Counted from the first letter of the stretch, positions 8,556-16,598 are shown. The stretch: DNA of 41,793 bases from Saprospiraceae bacterium UBA7687 (GCA_002482845.1 DLGT01000002.1:11394-53186); one strand, 5' to 3'. Translations and numbers: made by a program. The notes: generated by a model not told the origin, from the letters alone.

Positions 8556-8797
8556 TATATCTAGATATTCTAATAAAACCCCGAGCGAAAAATGGTAGAA
8601 TAAATATCAAAAACAATGTTTCGATGACTATTCTTATCACAAATGAACGAAACTATTCTCAATAATGGTATAAATGGTGTAAAAAATGTATGTTCGTTGT
8701 AGAGAATTGAATGGAACGAAATGTAAACAAAGTCCAAACACATTAGCAATGGGGCGTGCAAAATATTTTGTGTAAACTCCCAAATATCAAGATAACA

Positions 8798-9400
8798 CTA
8801 AGCAATAATACTTCTTTTTAACCATCCCGTGATACTCATTCTGGACCTTTTGGACATAGTTACTTCATGTTCCATCTCGTCACATTTAAAAAACACGGTA
8901 GTTTGGGCCATGGGCAATACCATTTGGGTGCCTTCGTCTTTGTACAATAATAACAATCCACCATCATCCTCGACCCAATCAGCATTGAGGTAGTTTACCA
9001 CAGAATATTGTCTATCGCTATCATTTCTAAATCTGTCTTTATGTCTTCCGTACGCAGCACCTTCTTCATATAAGGCATAGTGAAATTCGTAAGCATTAAT
9101 GCCTGCATAACAAGTTTTATTGAGATAAAGGATCAAATCTTCCATCAAAGCTAGAAATTCTTGTTCGAATACATTTTCATGGGATTTATCCATCCAATAG
9201 ATCATATCGCTTCTGATTTTACTAGCTTTATGCTGGTCATCATTTTGGCCAATTCGAGCTGGTGACATTTGACCATTTGCAAGTAATTGGACTATGTTTT
9301 GGCTAAGACCATTTGTAAGTGTAGCACTAAGGAAGTTTTTATCAATACCCACTTTATTTAGAATGTAGTCATCTATCAGAAAATCAAATTTTTCTTGCAT
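8798..9400 (-). CDS. 2-oxoglutarate/Fe(II)-dependent oxygenase (prolyl 4-hydroxylase, SM-20-like)
   Basis: This 200-aa cytoplasmic protein belongs to the P4Hc/SM-20 branch of the double-stranded beta-helix oxygenases. The iron triad is His120 and Asp122 in YGRHKDRF and His178 in EMEHEV. Arg187 in KRSRMSITGW is placed to bind 2-oxoglutarate. Bacterial members hydroxylate prolyl or other residues of proteins such as EF-Tu; the target here is unknown. The gene is flanked by a noncoding spacer on one side and the 9445-9653 repeat region on the other, with no obvious operon partner. Confidence 0.88.
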   Translation of the reverse strand: MQEKFDFLIDDYILNKVGIDKNFLSATLTNGLSQNIVQLLANGQMSPARIGQNDDQHKASKIRSDMIYWMDKSHENVFEQEFLALMEDLILYLNKTCYAGINAYEFHYALYEEGAAYGRHKDRFRNDSDRQYSVVNYLNADWVEDDGGLLLLYKDEGTQMVLPMAQTTVFFKCDEMEHEVTMSKRSRMSITGWLKRSIIA

Positions 9401-9444
9401 GTGTTTGTTGTGGGGCGTAAGGTAGTCATTATATTTAGTTTAAA

Positions 9445-9546
9445 GTTTAAATGTGTAATGTTTAAGGGAAGCGGTATCATTCTTAATCTCAATCTCAACC
9501 ATAGCCTTATTTTGTTTAATGTTTAAATGTGTAAAGTTTAAGGGAA
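9445..9546. repeat. 26-bp direct repeat pair, 76-bp period (tandem duplication)
   Basis: The 26-bp sequence at 9445-9470 (starts GTTTAAATGTGTAA, ends GTTTAAGGGAA) recurs at 9521-9546 with one mismatch. Each copy is followed by about 11 unrelated bases and then TTCTTAATCTCAATC, so the whole 76-bp unit looks duplicated in tandem. Confidence 0.8.
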
Positions 9547-9653
9547 ACTTCCTACTTCTTAATCTCAATCATACTCTTAATCTTAATCTCAATCTTAGTC
9601 TCAGGCTTAACCTTAGTCTTAAGCTTAATCTTAACCTTACTCAAATTCTCATC
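9482..9653. repeat. Degenerate hexamer repeat (CTTAAT-like), exact 6-bp period
   Basis: Five hexamers at 9482-9511 and sixteen at 9558-9653 stay strictly in phase. Units are mainly CTTAAT, CTCAAT, CTTAAC and CTTAGT, with point changes but no length changes. No credible protein is encoded. The array lies just before the serine hydrolase gene. Confidence 0.8.
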
Positions 9654-9689
9654 TAAAATGTATACTTTTACGTCTCAATATTTTATAGT

Positions 9690-11048
9690 ATGATAAAGTA
9701 TGTATTTCTTGTTTTATTACTCTTGTTGGGAGGTGTTGTGTGGCATTTTTATCCACAACTTATGATTGCAAATGGTTATGCAGCCAAAAAAATCTGTACT
9801 TGCACACTGGCAAATGGCAGAGATCAGGCTACAGCAGAAAAGCAACATTTGTATTTTAGTGTATTGTCATTCGTAAAAAATGAAGTTGATACCATAAACC
9901 AACAAGTAAAAAGTTCTTTTTGGGGTCTGTCTCCACAGACTGCACAATATCGTCCTGGTATCGGTTGTATACTTTTAGATGGGAATGATGATTATCACGT
10001 TGCTTTTCCTGACCAAGAAGTAGTATTGGCAAATGATTCTTTGTTTTGGCCTTATGGAAGCAAAGAATTAATAGCTTCTACCAAAGGATTGGATCAGAAA
10101 GCATTATTGGATGCTGTAGATGACGCATTTGATTTGGACGGGAATGTAGATGTCAAAAGGACTACCGCAGTATTAGTCATTCATAATGATACACTTATAG
10201 CTGAAAAATATGCCAAAACCTTTCATAAAGATACGCCACAATTAGGATGGTCTATGACTAAGAGTTTTATGAATACCTATGTTGGATTATTGGTGAATGA
10301 AAAGAAACTTGATATCCAGCAGAAAGGTCTTTTTAAGGAATGGCAAAACGATGATCGCAAAGATATTACCTTGAATGATTTGTTACATATGAATACTGGA
10401 TTAGACTGGGAAGAGAATTATGCAAAAGTATCAGACGCTACCAATATGCTTTACAAGTCTGAAAATATTGCAGCCATACCCCTTTCAAAAAAAATAAAAT
10501 ATCCTATCGGTACACATTGGTATTACAGTTCTGGGACTTCCAATATTCTAAGCAAGTTTTTGCGCAATCATTTAAAAGATGATAACCATTATCTTACCTA
10601 TCTCAAAAAAAATCTTTTTAATCCACTCCAAATGTCATCTACTTTTATAGAGACGGACGAAAGTGGTACATTGATAGGATCAAGTTATGGATACGCCACA
10701 CCGAGAGATTGGGCGAAATTTGGGTTATTATACCTACATGACGGAGTTTGGAATGGCAAAAGATTGCTACGAGAAGGTTGGACAACTTACACAAGAGAAG
10801 AAGCCCAAGGGGCTAATGGAATCTATGGAGCTCATTTTTGGTTAAATAAAAATGGGGTAGAATATCCTGATGCACCTCATGATTTATATTCTGCCAATGG
10901 ATACCAAGGTCAGTTTGTGTTTATCATTCCATCTAGAAATGTGGTCATTGTCAGAATGGGTACTGGTGGTGAAGCATTTGATACCAATCTTTTTTTAAAG
11001 AATATTTTAGCTGCTATTCCTGTGACTTCTTCAAAAATAATAAACTGA
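9690..11048 (+). CDS. Serine hydrolase, beta-lactamase/penicillin-binding-protein fold (EstB/NylB-like)
   Basis: This 452-aa protein has an N-terminal membrane segment (residues 4-20), which is an uncleaved anchor or signal. The active-site SxxK is SMTK (Ser188, Lys191), and the second motif is the YSS at 279-281 in WYYSSGTSN, the pattern of the class C beta-lactamase/EstB/6-aminohexanoate-dimer hydrolase group. The C-terminal GIYGAHFWLN and YSANGYQGQFVFIIP regions are also typical. The first 150 residues are an extra domain of unknown role. Substrate could be an ester, amide or D-amino-acid peptide. A weak TACTTTTA element lies at 9663-9670. The gene is followed after 4 bp by a lipoprotein gene, so they are probably co-expressed. 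Confidence 0.88.
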   Translation: MIKYVFLVLLLLLGGVVWHFYPQLMIANGYAAKKICTCTLANGRDQATAEKQHLYFSVLSFVKNEVDTINQQVKSSFWGLSPQTAQYRPGIGCILLDGNDDYHVAFPDQEVVLANDSLFWPYGSKELIASTKGLDQKALLDAVDDAFDLDGNVDVKRTTAVLVIHNDTLIAEKYAKTFHKDTPQLGWSMTKSFMNTYVGLLVNEKKLDIQQKGLFKEWQNDDRKDITLNDLLHMNTGLDWEENYAKVSDATNMLYKSENIAAIPLSKKIKYPIGTHWYYSSGTSNILSKFLRNHLKDDNHYLTYLKKNLFNPLQMSSTFIETDESGTLIGSSYGYATPRDWAKFGLLYLHDGVWNGKRLLREGWTTYTREEAQGANGIYGAHFWLNKNGVEYPDAPHDLYSANGYQGQFVFIIPSRNVVIVRMGTGGEAFDTNLFLKNILAAIPVTSSKIIN

Positions 11049-11052
11049 TATT

Positions 11053-11724
11053 ATGAAGTATTTTTTTATTGTATCAATGATCATCGTCGCTTCTTGCTCT
11101 TCATCTAAGATGGGTCAGCGTGGTGATAAAGTGAGTAGTAATGACTTATTTACTATTGGTGGTGATTGTACTTTTATGGAAGGTACTGGTTTTGACTCAA
11201 AAGTAGGTACCGTGCAGTGCGGTGATATTGTATTTGATTTTGATTATGGCAAATATGCTAATGCAGGACCTATTACCATCGAAGAAGGTTTTATGCGGGC
11301 TTTTAATGCAAATTATTATGCGAAGTTTTTTGAAATCATCCACATCGAAGCCAAACTTAATAGATTGTTTAGAGATTCTGTATCTATTGTAAATATCGTG
11401 GACAAAGCAGAAGATACCAAAACGATCTTTCAATGCCAAGTTTGTACCAAGGTGGCAAATTTAAAATTTCGGGGTAGGACTTACGGATATCCTTTTCAGT
11501 TAAATAGTGAAGATACTAATCTTAAAAATTATGACATTACGACGGATACTACAGACGTTTACATCCGTAAAATTTTTATATCCAATACTGATTCTTTGCC
11601 TTCAGGACTTTATCTAAAGTCTGTGGATGGTAAAAAGGACGGTAAAAAATTATCGCTTGTAACTCTAAATAGGGTAGATAGTCAAAACCTTCGGAAGTTA
11701 TTGACATCCGTTAAGTTTAAATAA
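11053..11724 (+). CDS. Unknown lipoprotein co-transcribed with the serine hydrolase
   Basis: This 223-aa protein begins with a lipoprotein signal, FIVSMIIVASCSSSK, with the lipobox Cys at residue 15. The mature part contains CTFMEGTGFDSKVGTVQCGDIVFDFDYG and a CQVC pair near residue 130, and is otherwise mixed alpha/beta. I recognise no family. It starts 4 bp after the serine hydrolase stop, which strongly suggests a two-gene operon and a shared envelope task. The gene ends 31 bp from the convergent gene at 11756. Confidence 0.75.
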   Translation: MKYFFIVSMIIVASCSSSKMGQRGDKVSSNDLFTIGGDCTFMEGTGFDSKVGTVQCGDIVFDFDYGKYANAGPITIEEGFMRAFNANYYAKFFEIIHIEAKLNRLFRDSVSIVNIVDKAEDTKTIFQCQVCTKVANLKFRGRTYGYPFQLNSEDTNLKNYDITTDTTDVYIRKIFISNTDSLPSGLYLKSVDGKKDGKKLSLVTLNRVDSQNLRKLLTSVKFK

Positions 11725-11755
11725 AGAATCGTTTGTTATGATTTCTATGCCACTA

Positions 11756-12592
11756 TTACGGAAGATCTACGCCCAATAAAGAAAATGGTACTTTTTTAAT
11801 TGCTTTTTGACTTTCTACATTTAGTATGAGTTTCATTTTTGCGTCAGGTTTTGTCTCAAAGTAATAAGTGTGAACGACATTTGTATAAGAAGATGAAATT
11901 GGTGAAATTTTTTTGCCTTTATCATCTTCAAAATCTACACCCATAACTTGCGAGTTATCTCCGCCAATAGCAAAAAAGATCATATTATCGATTTCTGTCT
12001 CTGTGTAATAACTTAAGTTGTCTACTAACGAATTCACTTCAGATGCGAAGTTTCTGTCAGCTTCTGGTAGTTTTTGGATATCTTCATAGCGTTGGTTTAC
12101 ATCTTTAGCACCCATCTTTTGGAGAGTAGCTTTATCATAAAAAAATAATGAAAAGGAAGCACCTTTAGGCGCTAAATTCACACCAGGTTTGGCTTTAAAG
12201 CCTGTTATTTTTATAATGCCTCCATTTTCTTCCGTTGGTTTAAATAAGCTCAAACTTCCATCAATATTAATCGTACTTGCAGATCTGGAAGCCTTAAGAA
12301 GTTGGATGATAGAGTTGTCGTCTATAGCCACATATTTTGCATCTTCCATCGATTCTGGAAGCAAGTTGATACCTTTGTTATCAACTACTCGTTTTAACTC
12401 GTTTATTTTGTAGTAGGTATAATTTCTGATGTCATCACCTATAGGTTTCACTTCTACTTTGCAATAATCCCAACTTGAGCTTATGGACCTAAGTTCTTCT
12501 ACGTTGACCACTTTTAGCTTTTGTGCTTGCATTAAATTTAATAGCAAGAATATAAAAACAATGGCTGAAAATAGGACTTTGGAAGTATTCAT
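11756..12592 (-). CDS. Unknown secreted protein
   Basis: This 278-aa protein has a clear signal peptide (residues 5-23, VLFSAIVFIFLLLNLMQAQ). The mature protein is rich in charged residues and beta-like segments, with no catalytic motif I recognise. The central region (LFFYDKATLQKMGAKDVNQRYEDIQKLP) suggests amphipathic helices. It is flanked by a convergent neighbour and a long spacer, so it is probably transcribed alone. A periplasmic or surface location is likely. The function is unknown. Confidence 0.7.
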   Translation of the reverse strand: MNTSKVLFSAIVFIFLLLNLMQAQKLKVVNVEELRSISSSWDYCKVEVKPIGDDIRNYTYYKINELKRVVDNKGINLLPESMEDAKYVAIDDNSIIQLLKASRSASTINIDGSLSLFKPTEENGGIIKITGFKAKPGVNLAPKGASFSLFFYDKATLQKMGAKDVNQRYEDIQKLPEADRNFASEVNSLVDNLSYYTETEIDNMIFFAIGGDNSQVMGVDFEDDKGKKISPISSSYTNVVHTYYFETKPDAKMKLILNVESQKAIKKVPFSLLGVDLP

Positions 12593-13060
12593 GGTTTTAA
12601 ATTTAATTTTGATTAAATTGTATTATGCAAAATATTGTTACAAATATATGAGTTATCTTGGATTTATTAAGTTTTTATTTATGTTTTTTTAAATAATTAA
12701 TGATAGACTTTGTACTCTGTAATCTAATATTTTTGTTTTGTCGAACTTTCAATAGTGATGACCTATTGGCTTACTAATTCTAAGCTATCAGAATCATTCA
12801 AGAAGTAAGCACTTGGGACTTTTATATTTTATCCAAAAAGAACGATCGCAATGTAAAATGGAATAGCTGTTTAGCTAAATATTTCGTATAAAAATATTTT
12901 TAAAGATTCATGGTGCTTATTTATAAATTATTGAAAATCAATTATTTTGATGTATAAATAGGTTGTTTGGGTGTCATTCTGATTTAATTTTACTTTATTT
13001 TTGTTTTTGGTAACTTAATTTACTTTTTAGGGGTTATAGCAGTCAACCAACAAAATCATT
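12593..13060. other. Intergenic region between divergent secreted-protein and AraC genes
   Basis: These 468 bp are very AT-rich and hold no convincing frame. They should carry both divergent promoters: TATATTTG on the minus strand at 12641-12648, and TATTTTTG on the plus strand at 12996-13003, whose nearest upstream TTG is 26 bp away. No strong hairpin or repeat is seen. Confidence 0.5.
12641..12648 (-). promoter_or_regulatory. -7 element (TATATTTG) for the secreted protein at 11756-12592
   Basis: The minus strand reads TATATTTG, an exact TAnnTTTG match about 50 bp upstream of the start. No TTG is visible at -33, and the region is very AT-rich, so a chance match is possible. Confidence 0.4.
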
Positions 13061-13630
13061 TTGAAGTTATACATTAAATACATGGTCTCGGCTCGATGCA
13101 AGATGGCAGTCAGAGCAGTTCTAGAAAATATGAATTTAACCTTCAGATCCATCGAACTTGGAGAGGTCGACGTCAAAGAAGAACTTGATAAAGAACAATT
13201 ACTTACCATCAAAAAAGGATTGATGGTTTCATCTTTATTGCTTATGGATGATAAGAAGGCAATGTTAATAGAAAAGATTAAGATTATTATTATTGAAATG
13301 ATCCATTATTCCGATGAAGTACCTATTGTCAATTTTTCTGAATATTTAAGTACAAAGATTGACCATGACTACACTTATATGGCTAGTTTGTTTTCTGAAG
13401 TCACAGGGACAACCATTGAGCACTTTATCATTGCACACAAAATAGAAAAGGTAAAAGAACTTTTGCTTTATGATGAACTAAATTTGACTGAAATTTCCTA
13501 CAAATTAAACTATAGTAGTGTCGCCCATCTATCTAATCAGTTCAAAAAAGTTACAGGTCTAACACCGACTTACTTCAAAAAACTCAAAGAATTTAAAAAG
13601 CGTATCCATTTAGAAGATATTGGTGATTAA
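13061..13630 (+). CDS. Short AraC/XylS-type transcriptional regulator with a small N-terminal domain
   Basis: This 189-aa protein has a C-terminal AraC DNA-binding domain (about residues 85-185): two helix-turn-helix units with LTEISYKLNYSSVAHLSNQFKKVTGLTPTYFKK as the second and its family signature. The N-terminal 60 residues (YIKYMVSARCKMAVRAVLENMNL, then ELGEVDVKEE) look like a beta-alpha-beta fold reminiscent of HMA/ferredoxin-like domains, with a single Cys-x-Met. The chosen start is TTG at 13061, because the KLYIKYMVS strand precedes the first ATG and belongs to the fold as I know it from Bacteroidota relatives. It lies just upstream of four envelope-type genes with related promoters and is their likely regulator. 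Confidence 0.88.
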   Translation: MKLYIKYMVSARCKMAVRAVLENMNLTFRSIELGEVDVKEELDKEQLLTIKKGLMVSSLLLMDDKKAMLIEKIKIIIIEMIHYSDEVPIVNFSEYLSTKIDHDYTYMASLFSEVTGTTIEHFIIAHKIEKVKELLLYDELNLTEISYKLNYSSVAHLSNQFKKVTGLTPTYFKKLKEFKKRIHLEDIGD

Positions 13631-13655
13631 TTGATTTATATCACTTTAAAAGTAA

Positions 13656-13688
13656 TTTTAATAATGCCTTTTAAATCTATTATTAAAA
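13656..13688. terminator. Perfect 10-bp AT-rich inverted repeat after the AraC gene
   Basis: TTTTAATAAT (13656-13665) and ATTATTAAAA (13679-13688) are exact reverse complements separated by 13 bp. The position, 26 bp after the AraC stop and 20 bp before the next promoter box, fits a weak terminator or an operator. The arms are pure A/T, so hairpin stability would be low. Confidence 0.35.
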
Positions 13689-13707
13689 GATATAAATCTT
13701 TGTTGAA

Positions 13708-13746
13708 ATTGTGTAAAACGATATCAAGTAGACGCGCTTACCTTTG
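13708..13746 (+). promoter_or_regulatory. Promoter P1: ATTGTGTAA box plus TACCTTTG
   Basis: TACCTTTG at 13739-13746 is an exact -7 element. ATTGTGTAA begins at 13708, 32 bp before the ACCTTTG core. The same box recurs at the two following promoters (13996 and 14482) at 31 and 32 bp. It lies upstream of the normal -33 position and may be an activator site. Confidence 0.6.
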
Positions 13747-13807
13747 CAGTTGTGATTTATAATCAATCATGGTTATAAAATTTATTAATCATTTAAAGAA
13801 TAAAAAC

Positions 13808-13963
13808 ATGGGAAATTTGCTTTATATTATAGCAGTAATTTTGGTTATTGGATGGCTGATTGGTTTTGTAGGATATAATGCAGGTGGGTTAGTCCACATC
13901 TTGCTTGTGATAGCTATCATCGTTGTTTTACTTAGGATCATCCAAGGCCGAAAAGTTCTTTAG
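13808..13963 (+). CDS. Lmo0937-family small membrane protein
   Basis: This 51-aa protein consists of two hydrophobic spans around a glycine-rich turn: NLLYIIAVILVIGWLIGFVGY and GGLVHILLVIAIIVVLLRI, ending in a basic QGRK tail. This is the layout of the lmo0937 family, often induced under stress and found beside other stress-type genes. An in-frame ATG at 13769 would add 13 residues, but the internal ATG at 13808 matches the family N-terminus better. Its function is not known. Confidence 0.78.
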   Translation: MGNLLYIIAVILVIGWLIGFVGYNAGGLVHILLVIAIIVVLLRIIQGRKVL

Positions 13964-13995
13964 TACACCACTGAATAGTACAATGCTTATTCTTA

Positions 13996-14033
13996 ATTGT
14001 GTAACGATTGGGAATATTAAATTACCACCTTTG
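13996..14033 (+). promoter_or_regulatory. Promoter P2: ATTGTGTAA box plus CACCTTTG
   Basis: ATTGTGTAACGAT begins at 13996, and CACCTTTG (14026-14033) is one base from TAnnTTTG. The box-to-ACCTTTG distance is 31 bp, against 32 bp at P1 and P3. It lies 54 bp upstream of the cupin start. Confidence 0.55.
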
Positions 14034-14087
14034 TCTGATAAATAATAGTATCATTCCAATCATTGGGATGGTTACAATAAAAAAAAC

Positions 14088-14426
14088 ATGGATATTCAAG
14101 ATGTAGAAAAATCAAAGGTGTTTATCACAGTGGAAATCATTGAATACGTGCCAAACTCAGTAGTCATTAAAACAATTCTAAAAAAGTCAACAGGAAATAT
14201 TTCATTGATGTCCGTAGACAGCGGTGAAGGTTTGACTGAAAAAACGTCTCCATTTGATACATTTGCTCAGGTCATAGATGGTGAAGCAGAAATCGTTATC
14301 AATGGAGAAACTAAGTTATTAAAAATAGGGCAATCAATTGTTATACCAGCGCACGCTCCCAATCTCATCAAGCCTAATGGTAGGTTTAAAATGATATTGA
14401 CTATCATCAAAAGTGGCTACGAATAG
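14088..14426 (+). CDS. Small cupin-domain protein
   Basis: This 112-aa cytoplasmic protein is a single conserved beta-barrel: TFAQVIDGEAEIVINGE forms the first cupin motif and GQSIVIPAHAPNLIKPN the second. The usual metal ligands are mostly missing; His102-like residues are reduced to one His in PAHAPN, so it may bind a small molecule instead of a catalytic metal. It is part of the gene run downstream of the AraC regulator and has its own copy of the shared promoter box. Small cupins of this type often appear in stress-related clusters; the role here is unknown. Confidence 0.85.
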   Translation: MDIQDVEKSKVFITVEIIEYVPNSVVIKTILKKSTGNISLMSVDSGEGLTEKTSPFDTFAQVIDGEAEIVINGETKLLKIGQSIVIPAHAPNLIKPNGRFKMILTIIKSGYE

Positions 14427-14481
14427 ATCATTGCCCAAAGTGGCTCCATGATAGGAGTAAATAATATAACTTATAATAAAA

Positions 14482-14520
14482 ATTGTATAAAGTATTCGTA
14501 AACAATACATTGTACCTTTG
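14482..14520 (+). promoter_or_regulatory. Promoter P3: ATTGTATAA box plus TACCTTTG
   Basis: TACCTTTG at 14513-14520 is an exact -7 element. ATTGTATAAA begins at 14482, 32 bp before the ACCTTTG core, as at P1. The element lies downstream of an in-frame upstream start at 14483, which shows that the lipoprotein must start later, at 14576. Confidence 0.6.
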
Positions 14521-14575
14521 TATTGTGATAATTTATTCACAAATGTACCGCCATTTGCGGCAAAATTTAATTCAA

Positions 14576-15013
14576 ATGAAACCATCAAAATTAGTAATTT
14601 TAACCACTGTTTTCGGCTTATTCTTATTTATGACAAGTTGTGGTAATTCAGCACAGAAAGTCGAAAAAGCAGAAGAAAATGTTGTCGAAGCAGAAGAAAA
14701 CCTTCAAGAAGCTCAAGATGAGTATAAGGCTGACATCGAACAATTTAGACTGATGACAGCAGAAAAAATTGCTGCTAATGAGCGTGCCATTGCTGAGTAT
14801 AATGCAAAATTGGCAAAGGAGAAAAAAACAATGAGCGCAGAAATCAAAGAAGAAATCGCAGAACTTGAAGCAAAAAACAATAACCTAAAAATGAAGATTG
14901 GCGAGTATAGTGATAATGGTAAAGAAAATTGGGAAGCTTTTAAGACTGAATTTGGCAAAGATATGGATGATTTAGGTACTTCGATCTCAAATATTGGAAA
15001 GAAAAATCAATAA
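14576..15013 (+). CDS. Coiled-coil lipoprotein
   Basis: From ATG 14576 the product is 145 aa. The lipoprotein signal is KLVILTTVFGLFLFMTSCGN, with the lipobox Cys near residue 21. The mature chain is almost entirely charged alpha-helix with heptad-like EKAEENVVEAEENLQEAQ repeats, ending in a Gly-Asn-Trp region (GKENWEAFKTEFGKDMDDL). It resembles the periplasmic helical lipoproteins that stabilise the envelope or sense stress, but I cannot name a family. The frame is open back to 14483, but the promoter and the signal peptide fix the start at 14576. It belongs to the shared-promoter set. Confidence 0.8.
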   Translation: MKPSKLVILTTVFGLFLFMTSCGNSAQKVEKAEENVVEAEENLQEAQDEYKADIEQFRLMTAEKIAANERAIAEYNAKLAKEKKTMSAEIKEEIAELEAKNNNLKMKIGEYSDNGKENWEAFKTEFGKDMDDLGTSISNIGKKNQ

Positions 15014-15071
15014 GATTATTTCGACAAATGGGAAAATGAATTACTTATTATTTAATTTAAAAATTCAGGAA

Positions 15072-15704
15072 ATGAAAAATTTAATAATTTTAATCTGCTT
15101 GACATCATTAATATCTTTTCAAGTATCAGCGCAAGACGATAATCGGAATGCTTTCCAGATTGGTATAAAAGGTGGGATTAATTTTGCTAATGTGTATGAT
15201 TCAGAAGGTGAAGACTTTACTGCGGATGGAAAGATTGGATTTGTAGCTGGGGCATTTATGTCTATTCCGTTGGGTAGTATGTTGGGTGTACAACCTGAGG
15301 TACTATTTTCGCAAAAAGGTTTTAAAGCACAAGGTAGTCTTTTAGGTAGTTCATACAGTTTGACACGTACTTCTACATTTATTGATGTGCCGATTTACTT
15401 TGCTATTAAACCCGTCAGCTCTTTGACTATTTTAGTAGGACCACAATTCTCGTTTCTGACAAAACAAAAAGATGTATTTGAAAACTCACTTACGAGCTTC
15501 GAGCAATCAGAAGAGTTTAAAAACGAAGACTTAAGAAAGAATATCCTTGGAGCATCCATAGGTGTTGACTTGAATATAAGTAGGGCTATTTTAGGTATCA
15601 GAGGCGGATGGGATTTATATAAAAACCATGAAGATGGCACCACGACAACTCCTAGATATAAAAATGCTTGGTTACAAGCTACCGTTGGTATTAGATTGTT
15701 TTAA
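15072..15704 (+). CDS. Porin-family outer-membrane beta-barrel protein
   Basis: From ATG 15072 the product is 210 aa, with signal peptide NLIILICLTSLISFQVSA cut before QDD. The rest alternates strands of the PF13568 outer-membrane barrel type: FQIGIKGGINFANVYD, then GFVAGAFMSIPLG, LGVQPEVLFSQKGFK and the closing WLQATVGIRLF with terminal Phe. An upstream in-frame ATG at 14994 lies inside the preceding gene and lacks a signal sequence, so 15072 is preferred. It follows the coiled-coil lipoprotein by 58 bp and probably shares its promoter. A clear terminator follows. Confidence 0.88.
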   Translation: MKNLIILICLTSLISFQVSAQDDNRNAFQIGIKGGINFANVYDSEGEDFTADGKIGFVAGAFMSIPLGSMLGVQPEVLFSQKGFKAQGSLLGSSYSLTRTSTFIDVPIYFAIKPVSSLTILVGPQFSFLTKQKDVFENSLTSFEQSEEFKNEDLRKNILGASIGVDLNISRAILGIRGGWDLYKNHEDGTTTTPRYKNAWLQATVGIRLF

Positions 15705-15751
15705 TCCAACAATGATTAATCGGTTTTGATTTTTACATGATTAAGTATAAT

Positions 15752-15787
15752 AGTCTCATCCATTTTTTGGGTGGGACTTTTTATTTT
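15752..15787 (+). terminator. Intrinsic terminator after the porin gene
   Basis: AGTCTCATCC (15752-15761) pairs with GGGTGGGACT (15769-15778), ten pairs with two G-U, over a 7-nt loop, followed by TTTTATTTT. It separates the plus-strand AraC block from the leftward glycanase operon. Confidence 0.8.
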
Positions 15788-15788
15788 A

Positions 15789-16598
15789 CTACGGATTTAA
15801 GGTCCAAATAAGTGCCTTTTCTTTTGTCGCTCTGAAAATAGTATTATGCTGCTCATTTGGTTCATCTACATATTGCCATGTAAGGTTGGATAGTTTTTTT
15901 GTCTGTAAAGTTTTTGCCAAATGATCTGTGTGGACATTGATATCTTCTGCGTCGGAACCTGCAAACCAAAATCGTTTATTTGTGGTAGCAAAGTTTGCCA
16001 AATGCTGATCAGCGGTTTTTAGTAAATACGTATCATTCCACCAAATAGATGGATCAAAAGCGATGTAAAAGTCAAACATATCTGAATGTAACAAAAGCGT
16101 TTCTGTGACAAATAATCCAGCCAAAGATTCGCCAATGATTCCTTTTTGATTGGTTGTTTTGTATCGCTTATTGATTTCTGGCATCAATTCATTTTTGATG
16201 AAATTACTAAATTTTTCTGATTGGCCCACAACTGTGGCTATTTCTTTGTCTTTTGCAACTTCTGTAGGCCCCGTCAGGTCTCTTCTTCTCTCTGTGTTTT
16301 CTATTCCTACTAGAATTATAGATGGTATTTTGTTTGATTTAATCAAAGTGTCCAAAGTATTTGCAATATGTGGGAAATCTTCTTTTATACCACCATCCAA
16401 CATGTAAAGCACTGGAAAGGAATCTACACCTTCTTTATATCCTGGAGGTGTCCAAATATTAATAATTCTTGTTTCGCCTATTTCAGCTGATGGTACTTGG
16501 ATAGTTTCATGTGTTGGAATAGGGTCCAAGTTTTGCGTCTGCTCACGACAACTTAATAGTAATAAACTAAAGACGAAAATTACAACTACGTTATTCAT
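15789..16598 (-). CDS. Lipoprotein esterase (alpha/beta hydrolase, esterase D/IroE-like)
   Basis: This 269-aa protein has a lipoprotein signal VIFVFSLLLLSCRE with lipobox Cys17. The alpha/beta-hydrolase fold of the putative-esterase family (PF00756) shows GESLAG with nucleophile Ser158, an oxyanion and strand region FPVLYMLDGG, and His251 in NEQHNTIF as the likely base. It is the last gene of the GH30-GH16-esterase operon, 45 bp after the GH16 gene. In this setting it may remove acyl or other ester groups from a glucan or a linked glycan. A siderophore-esterase-like role is the main alternative. Confidence 0.85.
   Translation of the reverse strand: MNNVVVIFVFSLLLLSCREQTQNLDPIPTHETIQVPSAEIGETRIINIWTPPGYKEGVDSFPVLYMLDGGIKEDFPHIANTLDTLIKSNKIPSIILVGIENTERRRDLTGPTEVAKDKEIATVVGQSEKFSNFIKNELMPEINKRYKTTNQKGIIGESLAGLFVTETLLLHSDMFDFYIAFDPSIWWNDTYLLKTADQHLANFATTNKRFWFAGSDAEDINVHTDHLAKTLQTKKLSNLTWQYVDEPNEQHNTIFRATKEKALIWTLNP

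Noticed and set aside
8455..8761. Short minus-strand frames upstream of the NlpC/P60 gene
   Set aside because: They overlap the real gene or the AT-rich spacer and show no signal peptide, motif or promoter consistent with a protein.
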